From an uncultured Clostridia bacterium (GTDB taxonomy: Bacteria > Bacillota > Clostridia > Oscillospirales > Ruminococcaceae): a stretch of DNA of 5,510 bases. Positions 1-5,510 of the stretch are shown here, piece after piece. A program made the translations under genes and the position numbers. The stretch covers positions 1 to 5,510 of the forward strand of contig CANEHP010000152.1 in NCBI GenBank assembly GCA_947427325.1. Reading direction: 5' to 3'. The notes beneath the pieces are model-generated. The model had not been told where the DNA came from, made no database searches, and saw only the letters and a program-made list of their open reading frames with translations. Each line of letters opens with the position of its first letter. Positions within the stretch are counted from its first letter, which is position 1.

Positions 1-16
1 ACAAATGCGTTATGCT

Positions 17-23
17 CCTCCTT
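17..23 (-). promoter_or_regulatory. Strong ribosome binding site for a gene beyond the window
   Basis: AAGGAGG on the minus strand lies just after the ketoisomerase stop. A TTG at 4-2 is 12 bases downstream, or the start may lie just outside the window. It shows that the operon continues. In known FdtA/QdtA loci the next genes are often a sugar aminotransferase or acyltransferase, but nothing in the window shows the product. Confidence 0.6.
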
Positions 24-31
24 ACATATCA

Positions 32-430
32 TTATTTTTTTAGTGAAGCCACAAATTCATCGTAATTTCTGATATAATCTTCCTCGCTGTAATGCTCGGA
101 AGCCGCCACAAGAAGCACCGCATCAGATGAAAATTCACTTATTGTTCTCCATACGTTATGCCCGATATACAAGCCTTGCTTCGGGTCGTCAAGAACGATC
201 TCTCTTTTATTTACTCCGTCAAAAAGCGACACCTTCATTCTGCCGTGTATGCCGATATACACCTGCTCCAATTTTTTATGGGAATGAAAACCCCTTTCCG
301 CTTCGCTTCCCACATCGTATATGTAGTACAAGCGTTTAATGTCAAAGGGAATTTCCTTTTCCGTCTCGGCTACCACAAGACTGCCTCTGTTATCATCATA
401 GGATTGAAATTTTATCATTTGTATATCCAT
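32..430 (-). CDS. FdtA/QdtA-type dTDP-4-keto-6-deoxyglucose 3,4-ketoisomerase (cupin)
   Basis: This enzyme likely moves the keto group of dTDP-4-keto-6-deoxyglucose from C4 to C3, giving the precursor for transamination to dTDP-Fuc3N or dTDP-Qui3N. The 132 residues make a complete single-cupin protein of the WxcM-like/FdtA family. DNRGSLVVAE (13-22) and IPFDIKRLYYIYDV (27-40) are family hallmarks. FHSHKKLEQ holds the catalytic HxH pair at H49 and H51, the same numbers as in characterised FdtA. GLYIGHNVWR and the C-terminal EEDYIRNYDEF match the family end. F48 sits before the first His where I recall a small residue. The ATG at 430 has a GAAAGG site 12 bases upstream, slightly far. A second in-frame ATG at residue 5 (position 418) is possible. 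It follows the preceding glycosyltransferase by 18 bases. FdtA and QdtA differ in product stereochemistry, and sequence alone does not decide which this is. Confidence 0.9.
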   Translation of the reverse strand: MDIQMIKFQSYDDNRGSLVVAETEKEIPFDIKRLYYIYDVGSEAERGFHSHKKLEQVYIGIHGRMKVSLFDGVNKREIVLDDPKQGLYIGHNVWRTISEFSSDAVLLVAASEHYSEEDYIRNYDEFVASLKK

Positions 431-448
431 TGTGCCGTCATACCTTTC

Positions 449-1390
449 TTATGGTTTTTTCAGTTTGCTTTTTATCGCCCTGACAGCTTCAATAGGGTGC
501 GCCGCATAGTGAGCAATTTTAATTAATGTTTTTTTGATTCTGCTGCTGCCGCAATTTTTTAGGCGCTCGGAATATTTACAGTAACTAAACGTTCTGTTCT
601 TTTCCCTTTTAAATCGTCTGAAATCACGGAGAGCTTTTTTCTTGGAAATTACATAAGGATAAGCCTCGTTTTTAAAAATTTCATCAACGTCCTTTTCAAA
701 CAGCTCGTTATGCACTGACGGAGAGCTTATTCCCCCTGTCGTGTAATCAATGACCACCCGATCAAAAAAGAAAAATTTCACTCCGTTTCTTAGAAGGCGA
801 AGATTCATTGAATGGTCCTCAATATATCTGTAATGCTCGTCGAATAACCCGTACTTTTCCAAACAATCTCTCGACCGTGCGGTGCAGCTTCCGAAAATAA
901 AATTGCAAGGCGCTATGGAATTAAACAGCTCCTCGGTGCTGTAAGACCGTATTTTATTGATTTGCTCTTCTGACGGCTGTTCCCACAGGTATTCACCGTT
1001 TTTATAAACAGCCATTTTTGCGGTTGAAACAAGCGCTCCCGTTTCGTTAAAAAAATCTACCCAATCGGCAATCACTCTGTCGTCATGAAAACGGTCGTCA
1101 CCGCCGAGGTTAAATACATATCTGCCAACAGAGGCTTTTACAGCACGGTTAAGGGTATACACAGTACCCATATTCCTTTCGTTTGTCAAAAGGGTAAACT
1201 TTTTTATCGAACTGGATTTGTTTTCATTAACATAGTCGCAGATACTTTTAGGATCAAAGTTCTCCGAGCCGTCGTCAATAAGGATATATTCAATATTTGG
1301 GTATGATTGATTTATTACCGAATTTATGGATTTTATCAGATCTGTGCTGTTATATGAAAGTGAAATAACGGTAACTGTTGAATCAATCAT
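449..1390 (-). CDS. Family 2 glycosyltransferase
   Basis: This is an inverting GT-A sugar transferase that probably adds one sugar to the repeat unit of the surface polysaccharide. Its donor and acceptor are unknown. The 313 residues open with the typical VTVISLSYN (6-14), then SVINQSYPNIEYILIDDGS (24-42), which holds the nucleotide-binding Asp residues D39-D40. RNMGTVYTLNRAV (72-84) precedes the metal-binding NLGGDD (94-99). FGSCTARS is at 166-173, and the acceptor-side EDHSMNLRL (191-199) contains the ED pair that usually provides the catalytic base. Residues about 249-313 are rich in Lys and Arg and may associate with the membrane surface, but no transmembrane helix is seen. Its start overlaps the end of the GlfT2-like gene by 8 bases and has only a weak Shine-Dalgarno (CGGAAAAAG), which suggests expression by translational coupling. 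The class is secure and the specificity unknown. Confidence 0.92.
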   Translation of the reverse strand: MIDSTVTVISLSYNSTDLIKSINSVINQSYPNIEYILIDDGSENFDPKSICDYVNENKSSSIKKFTLLTNERNMGTVYTLNRAVKASVGRYVFNLGGDDRFHDDRVIADWVDFFNETGALVSTAKMAVYKNGEYLWEQPSEEQINKIRSYSTEELFNSIAPCNFIFGSCTARSRDCLEKYGLFDEHYRYIEDHSMNLRLLRNGVKFFFFDRVVIDYTTGGISSPSVHNELFEKDVDEIFKNEAYPYVISKKKALRDFRRFKREKNRTFSYCKYSERLKNCGSSRIKKTLIKIAHYAAHPIEAVRAIKSKLKKP

Positions 1391-2762
1391 CTTTTTCCGA
1401 ATCCTTAAAATAATTTGTTACGTAAGCCCGATTAAAACTGCTGTCACAGTGTACGGCAAAGCCGACATTCAAATATTGGACCGGTTTATCAAAAAAGCTG
1501 TCGGTAAAAACATATTTCTTAGGCAGCCATGTTCTTAGATCAAGCAGCTTTTTCCTTCCCGGCGGAGCATAGAATTTTCCGTTTTCGGGTCGCACACCGT
1601 AACGCTTTTCAATTTCATCATAGCTCAAAAACTCATAATTCAATGCGGAAATCCTTTTGTGATTTTCTTCCGAGTCAACTGTTCTCAACCACTCCATTCC
1701 CTTCAAGAAATCCTCAAATCCGAGCCTTGCCGCTTCAGCCATTTTGTGCTGCTGCCTTTTTTCTTTTTCCCTTATTCTTTTTTTGGCAATTTTTTCGGCT
1801 TTTTTAAGGTCAAATCCCTTGCAGTGCAAGCTGCACAAATAAAGATAATTTCTCATATTGTAATACTCGGAAGCGGAATTGTACTTACTTTCAAACTTCT
1901 CATGCCAAACTCCGACTCCGTTCAAAGTAATTATTTTCAGTCCGCATCTCAACGCATACTCAACATCGTCATACTTCAAAAAAAACGGCAGCGGAAATTG
2001 TCCTTCCTCAATCAACCTAAACGGCATACACATAAACCACCAGCCGCCGTAGTTTATATCATTTTCCTTTTCGTTCAATATCAAATTCTCAGTCTCAGTC
2101 AAATCCAAAAAATAACCGAAGCCCTTTTGTATGCCGTCTTGCCCAAAATGTCCTCCCGCCTCAAACTGCACGGTGGGCCTGTCTGAAAAAAGCATACTTC
2201 CCGCTATCGCCAAGCTTCTGTATTCGGGTTTTACGAACCGCAAAAAATTCAGCATTTTTTGAATTGACACAAAATCTATCTCGATATCATCGTCCATTAA
2301 AACAAAGTGGGTAAAACCGCCGATTTTTGCGGCTTCCCTCATTCCTCTTCCAAAACCGCCGCTGCCGCCGCTGTTCGCATTTTCTATCAGTATTACATCA
2401 TCACTAAAATCCTTATTTGACAACGTTTTTCCGTTGTCCGTCACAATTATTTTATATTCAAAATCACATTGACCTTTCAGCTTTTCCGATAAATAATTTA
2501 CATTTCTTTTTATATATTCCTCACGTTTATAGGTACAAAAAATTATTGCGCAGTTTACACGGTTTATGGAATCGCTTTCCACAAATACCGAATTATCTCT
2601 TACCTCGATTTTTGATATGGCGGTATATTTCTTAATTTTTTCGTAGGGAATGCCATTGAAATAAGTTTCGCCGTAATCAACCGCTCCGCCCCTTCTGCGG
2701 CAGTATAACGCCTCCGCTCCCGCTATCCTCGGCTCGGTGGCAAGGTCGAAGAAACGTTCCAT
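1383..2762 (-). CDS. GlfT2-like galactofuranosyltransferase
   Basis: It probably transfers galactofuranose from UDP-Galf onto a growing lipid-linked or surface glycan at the inner face of the membrane. The 459 residues follow the order of mycobacterial GlfT2 (637 residues) but are shorter. An N-terminal beta-rich domain (about 15-68) carries TYFN (33-36), a feature shared with GlfT2. The GT-A domain starts at CAIIFCTYKRE (71-81). It has ENANSGGSGGFGRGM (127-141) and the metal-binding DDD at 157-159 in LMDDDIEID. GGWWFM is at 239-244. KYDDVEY (263-269) holds the presumed catalytic Asp pair D265-D266 and E268. VWHEKF (285-290) supplies the conserved His H287, and YYNMRN is at 300-305. A charged helical C-terminal region follows. 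No transmembrane segment is apparent. It overlaps glf by one base and the next glycosyltransferase by 8. Whether it polymerises or adds single residues, and its linkage, cannot be read from sequence. Confidence 0.92.
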   Translation of the reverse strand: MERFFDLATEPRIAGAEALYCRRRGGAVDYGETYFNGIPYEKIKKYTAISKIEVRDNSVFVESDSINRVNCAIIFCTYKREEYIKRNVNYLSEKLKGQCDFEYKIIVTDNGKTLSNKDFSDDVILIENANSGGSGGFGRGMREAAKIGGFTHFVLMDDDIEIDFVSIQKMLNFLRFVKPEYRSLAIAGSMLFSDRPTVQFEAGGHFGQDGIQKGFGYFLDLTETENLILNEKENDINYGGWWFMCMPFRLIEEGQFPLPFFLKYDDVEYALRCGLKIITLNGVGVWHEKFESKYNSASEYYNMRNYLYLCSLHCKGFDLKKAEKIAKKRIREKEKRQQHKMAEAARLGFEDFLKGMEWLRTVDSEENHKRISALNYEFLSYDEIEKRYGVRPENGKFYAPPGRKKLLDLRTWLPKKYVFTDSFFDKPVQYLNVGFAVHCDSSFNRAYVTNYFKDSEKDD

Positions 2763-3862
2763 TAAAGCTCCTTTTCGGTGATGTCCAACGCCGCCGCAAT
2801 CACCTTGTCCATGTCAAAATATTTATACGAACCAAGACGCCCGCCAAAAATAACATCCTTCCTATTTTCGGCAAGCCCTCTGTATTTCTCATAAAGCGCA
2901 TTGTTTTTGTCGTTATTGACAGGATAATAAGGCTCATCACCCTGCTTCCACTTTATTGGATATTCACGGCTGATAACCGTTTTAGGCTGTGTTCCAAACT
3001 CGAAATGCTTATGCTCGATTATTCTTGTGTAAGGCACTTCACGGTCAGTATAATTCACAACGGCGCAGCCTTGATGGTTTTCCTCGTCGAGAATTTCCGT
3101 TTCAAACCGCAGCGAACGGTATTCCAATGTTCCGAAGCAATATTCGAAAAATTCATCAATGGCTCCCGTAAACACTGTTTTTTCGGCAATATTGGGGTTA
3201 TCCTTTATAAACTCGAAATAATCGGTATCAAGCCTTACTTCCGTTTTTTCAAGCATTTTTTCGATTATCTTTGTATTTCCGCCTATGGGGATTCCCTGAT
3301 AGCGGTCGTTAAAGTAGTTGTTGTCATATCTGAATCGCAAAGGCAAACGCTTGATAATAAAAGCGGGAAGCTTATTGCAGGGACATCCCCACTGCTTTTC
3401 CGTGTATCCCTTGATGAGTTTTTCATACACGTCTGTGCCGACTAATTTCAGAGCTTGTTCTTCAAGATTTTGCGGCTCTCCGATGTTTAATTCCGCTGTC
3501 TGCTCCGCAATTTTTGCCTTTGCTTCGGCAGGTGTTTTTATTCCCCACAATTTGCTGAATGTATTCATATTAAAAGGCAAATTGTATAGCTCGTTATTGT
3601 AAACTGCTACAGGCGAATTTATGTAGTTGTTAAACTCGGCGAATTGATTGATGTATTCCCAAATCACTTTATCTGCGGTATGGAAAATATGAGCGCCGTA
3701 CTTGTGGACGTTGATTCCTTCCACTTGCTCTGTGTAGATATTCCCCCCAATATGAGGGCGTTTGTCTATAACCAAGCATTTATTGCCCTTTTGAGACGCT
3801 TCATGAGCAAATACCGCTCCAAATAATCCCGAGCCTACGATTAAAAAATTAAATTCTGCCAC
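2762..3862 (-). CDS. glf: UDP-galactopyranose mutase
   Basis: This cytoplasmic flavoenzyme converts UDP-galactopyranose to UDP-galactofuranose, the donor for galactofuranose-containing surface glycans. At 366 residues it is full length for bacterial Glf. The FAD-binding Rossmann motif GSGLFG is at 10-15, followed by the HIGGN segment (37-41) and the family motif HKYGAHIFHT (53-62). GYTEKQWG is at 152-159 and the substrate-region RLPLRFRYD at 172-180. Y312-Y313 and the C-terminal GGRLGSYKYFDMD (340-352) complete the pattern. R176 and R342 are in the positions of the two arginines that bind the UDP-sugar phosphates in characterised homologues. The start is GTG, because the conserved FNFLIVGSG begins at residue 4 and the Shine-Dalgarno site is well placed. 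The stop TAA overlaps the next ATG by one base (TAATG), next to its functional partner. The assignment is very secure. Confidence 0.97.
   Translation of the reverse strand: MAEFNFLIVGSGLFGAVFAHEASQKGNKCLVIDKRPHIGGNIYTEQVEGINVHKYGAHIFHTADKVIWEYINQFAEFNNYINSPVAVYNNELYNLPFNMNTFSKLWGIKTPAEAKAKIAEQTAELNIGEPQNLEEQALKLVGTDVYEKLIKGYTEKQWGCPCNKLPAFIIKRLPLRFRYDNNYFNDRYQGIPIGGNTKIIEKMLEKTEVRLDTDYFEFIKDNPNIAEKTVFTGAIDEFFEYCFGTLEYRSLRFETEILDEENHQGCAVVNYTDREVPYTRIIEHKHFEFGTQPKTVISREYPIKWKQGDEPYYPVNNDKNNALYEKYRGLAENRKDVIFGGRLGSYKYFDMDKVIAAALDITEKEL
2768..2773 (-). promoter_or_regulatory. Ribosome binding site of the galactofuranosyltransferase gene
   Basis: AAGGAG on the minus strand is formed by the Lys-Glu codons at the end of glf. 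It lies 5 bases before the ATG at 2762-2760 and supports that start. The TAATG junction implies translational coupling of mutase and transferase. Confidence 0.75.
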
Positions 3863-5461
3863 CTAATATGCCTCCCTCAAAAATTCCAGCGGACTTTGAT
3901 TTTCCTCTGTATTTTTTGGGAAATACCTCTCACATTCATTATCGCTTATTCCCATAATTTCACACATAACATCAATTCTCATGCCGCTTTCGGCACACAT
4001 TGCGCCAAAAGTATCACGCAATACAGAAAAATTTGCATTTCCAATTTTACACTGTTCGCATATATCCAAAAATCGGTTCTCTATTTCCGTCTTGCCGTCA
4101 AATTTAGCCGGTACAATTAAATCATCTAACGCCAAATTTCCATATATATTTTGCAATTCACTAATTAAAAATTGGGGTAGATAAATTTTTCTTTTATTGC
4201 CGCAGCCAACTTTTAAAAATCCGTTTGGAAAGTCGAAATCCCCGCATTTTAATGCACACAGATCATCAAGCTTGATCCCCGTATTTAAGGAAAGATAAAT
4301 CCCTTTGTCAATGCGATTTCCCGATTGCTTAAAGCAGGCTGTCAGCGTGTCAAGTTCATCGTTCGCCAATATTCTCATTTCGCCGACAGAAGTAAGATTT
4401 TGCATATTAACACGAATGTTACAGCCATGTCCCTCAGCAAAATCAAGTACCAATTGCAACACTCTCAAAATATTTGCTTGTGTTCTGATAGGTAATTCTT
4501 CAATCTTTTCTCGAAGCGGCTCAACCCTGATTGACGTCAGCCGCCGACAATCCAAACCGCCCAAAACAGGCTTGATATACTCGCTATAAATGTGTGAAAA
4601 CCCGTCATAAACCGAAAACTTCATCGAATCCTTTACGGATTCAAAATATCTCTCGGAATAAAAGTCCAATAAATTTTCACTTGTTTTGGTAAAAAACAAA
4701 TTCCGACTGTTCCGTCTTTCTTCGTCCATAATATCAACCATTTCACTACGAAGATTTTCAAAGCTGTTGAAGTAAAATTGCCGAATAGCTCTTGTGCTGA
4801 GTCTGTCCGAGTCTATGCCCGTCCCTTTACAAGCGGTTTTGATTGCTCTCGATACATTTGCCTTATTTGGTACATTTCCACACCTTGTAGTTATAATTGT
4901 TCCTCTGAAAATATTATTTTTTCGGCAATATTCCAATAAATCTTCACACAGATTTTTTGGCAAGTATACAATTCTGTCGTAATCAAAAACAATTTTTCCG
5001 TCTTTAGCGGCTTCAACCGTGAGCTGCTGCAACTCACTCAGCTTTAATCCCGCACTGCCAATGGATTGCACGATCAAGTACAGCCGCTCGTCATCGGAGC
5101 GCTTGACAGCGTTCAAAATTTGCAGATATTCCTCATTGCTCAGCGGCTCTTCTTCGGAACGCTCGGACTGCGCCTTTGTCTGCGAAGGCGCTATCCTTTC
5201 CATCCGGTGGGGGCAGCCGATAAATTCCATATACTTGTTTACCCCCGTAACACTCAACTGCACAGCAGTTATCGAGTTTCTTTTTAACTCCTCCGCTCTG
5301 TACATTTGAAGTAATTCGGGGGTAATTTTCTTGTTTTTTGCAAACCTTGTAAATTTCCTTGCCTCCCATGCATAATTTTGGCAGGTGCTTTTTGCCAAAT
5401 TCTTGGAGGCAAGAAAATCTTTGAAGCTGTTAATGCTCTGATACGCTGTATTATTGCTCAT
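3863..5461 (-). CDS. Tandem double tyrosine-recombinase-like protein, probably catalytically inactive
   Basis: This 532-residue protein has the layout of two tyrosine recombinases joined end to end. Unit 1 has a SAM-like core-binding domain (about 7-85) and a catalytic-like domain (about 106-258). The latter resembles small clostridial recombinases: LSNEEY at 107-112, ERLYLIVQ at 125-132 and LKLSEL at 139-144. Unit 2 has an integrase-type core-binding domain (about 284-355, with YIKPVLGGL at 295-303) and a catalytic-like domain (about 364-514). Normal integrases have one unit of about 300-400 residues. The active sites are degraded. In unit 1 Arg I is K140, the box II His is R224, Arg II is kept as R227, the next His is Q228, the GH pair is D246-E247, and Tyr aligns with F256. 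In unit 2 Arg I is K397, the His is S479, Arg II is kept as R482, the next His is D483, GH is G504-I505, and a candidate Tyr remains as Y513. The uninterrupted frame argues against a decaying pseudogene. I infer a DNA-binding or regulatory role for the polysaccharide operon. The fold assignment is firm and the function is not known. Confidence 0.85.
   Translation of the reverse strand: MSNNTAYQSINSFKDFLASKNLAKSTCQNYAWEARKFTRFAKNKKITPELLQMYRAEELKRNSITAVQLSVTGVNKYMEFIGCPHRMERIAPSQTKAQSERSEEEPLSNEEYLQILNAVKRSDDERLYLIVQSIGSAGLKLSELQQLTVEAAKDGKIVFDYDRIVYLPKNLCEDLLEYCRKNNIFRGTIITTRCGNVPNKANVSRAIKTACKGTGIDSDRLSTRAIRQFYFNSFENLRSEMVDIMDEERRNSRNLFFTKTSENLLDFYSERYFESVKDSMKFSVYDGFSHIYSEYIKPVLGGLDCRRLTSIRVEPLREKIEELPIRTQANILRVLQLVLDFAEGHGCNIRVNMQNLTSVGEMRILANDELDTLTACFKQSGNRIDKGIYLSLNTGIKLDDLCALKCGDFDFPNGFLKVGCGNKRKIYLPQFLISELQNIYGNLALDDLIVPAKFDGKTEIENRFLDICEQCKIGNANFSVLRDTFGAMCAESGMRIDVMCEIMGISDNECERYFPKNTEENQSPLEFLREAY
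3871..3876 (-). promoter_or_regulatory. glf ribosome binding site inside the recombinase-like gene
   Basis: GGGAGG on the minus strand is formed by the Arg-Glu-Ala codons at the end of the recombinase-like protein. It lies 8 bases before the GTG start of glf. The TAG stop (3865-3863) directly touches that GTG (3862-3860), so translation of the two genes is probably coupled. Confidence 0.8.
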
Positions 5462-5510
5462 TTTCCAGACCTCCCCAATTTATTGCCATACAACGACACA
5501 TTCACAATTC
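5458..5510 (-). CDS. Possible 3' end of an upstream gene (partial)
   Basis: One minus-strand frame is open from the window edge to a TGA at 5460-5458. It encodes about 16 residues ending in NKLGRSGK. The TGA overlaps the ATG of the recombinase-like gene as ATGA, a common arrangement for coupled genes and consistent with the tight packing downstream. A second frame could instead end at the TAA of CAATAA, about 17 bases before that ATG. Nothing here identifies a product. Only the base pattern and the packing of neighbours support the call, so it may not be a gene at all. Confidence 0.25.
   Translation of the reverse strand, partial: IVNVSLYGNKLGRSGK
5470..5476 (-). promoter_or_regulatory. Ribosome binding site of the recombinase-like gene
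   Basis: GGGGAGG on the minus strand lies 8 bases before the ATG at 5461-5459. It fixes the start of the 532-codon frame. No convincing -10/-35 promoter or terminator is visible in the 49 bases upstream, so transcription probably begins outside the window. Confidence 0.8.

Noticed and set aside
439..441. Out-of-frame ATG just after GAAAGG, upstream of the cupin start.
   Set aside because: It lies one base from the Shine-Dalgarno, too close for initiation, and is not in the cupin frame.
431..448. Possible terminator or promoter between the glycosyltransferase and cupin genes.
   Set aside because: The 18-base gap contains only a GAAAGG ribosome binding site, with no hairpin or -10/-35 pattern.
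158..526. Plus-strand open frame spanning the cupin gene and the end of the glycosyltransferase.
   Set aside because: It crosses the boundary between two confident minus-strand genes and has no recognisable domain.
1659..2186. Plus-strand open frame of about 175 codons.
   Set aside because: It lies wholly opposite the GlfT2-like gene. Its translation is a low-complexity Phe/Leu-rich string with no family motifs and no Shine-Dalgarno. It is a shadow of the real gene.
3005..3445. Plus-strand open frame of about 146 codons opposite glf.
   Set aside because: Glf motifs occupy the minus strand throughout. The plus-strand product matches nothing recognisable.
5133..5369. Minus-strand 78-codon frame inside the recombinase-like gene.
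   Set aside because: It is a different frame within a region whose main frame shows clear recombinase structure. The product has no motif and no separate ribosome binding site was evident.
3863..5461. Treating the recombinase-like gene as an active integrase marking a mobile element, with att sites or an invertible promoter.
   Set aside because: Catalytic residues are missing in both units. No direct or inverted repeats resembling crossover sites were seen in the short flanking DNA, and the gene is embedded in an operon.

Overview
This is an AT-rich window with every credible gene on the minus strand. Transcription runs from position 5510 down to position 1. Shine-Dalgarno sites are strong (GGGAGG, AAGGAG, AAGGAGG). 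The first half of the recombinase-like protein resembles a small tyrosine recombinase family common in Clostridia. Together these suggest a low-GC Gram-positive anaerobe of the Clostridia (Ruminococcus/Oscillospiraceae-like). The species cannot be named from the sequence.

Layout in transcription order: (1) 5510-5462, a short lead that may hold the last codons of an upstream gene ending in an ATGA overlap. (2) 5461-3863, a 532-residue protein built from two consecutive tyrosine-recombinase units, both with degraded active sites. (3) 3862-2762, UDP-galactopyranose mutase (glf). (4) 2762-1383, a GlfT2-like galactofuranosyltransferase. (5) 1390-449, a family 2 glycosyltransferase. (6) 430-32, a FdtA/QdtA-type cupin sugar-nucleotide ketoisomerase. 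(7) 31-1, a strong ribosome binding site for a further gene outside the window. The genes abut, overlap by 1 to 8 bases or are 18 bases apart, so they are almost certainly one operon, and the window is an internal slice of it.

The four enzymes fit a surface polysaccharide (capsule, exopolysaccharide or cell-wall glycan) locus. Glf makes UDP-galactofuranose and the GlfT2-like enzyme polymerises or attaches it. The second glycosyltransferase adds another sugar. The cupin enzyme makes a dTDP-3-keto-6-deoxyhexose, the precursor of a 3-amino-3,6-dideoxyhexose such as Fuc3NAc or Qui3NAc. The expected aminotransferase, acyltransferase and RmlA/RmlB are not in the window.

The most unusual element is the tandem recombinase-like protein. 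In unit 1 the nucleophilic Tyr aligns with Phe, and only one catalytic Arg survives. Unit 2 keeps a candidate Tyr and one Arg but lacks the His residues. In both units the first catalytic Arg is Lys. It sits ahead of glf, and its last codons carry the glf ribosome binding site. I infer that it is a DNA-binding protein or regulator of the locus rather than a working integrase. This is a hypothesis.
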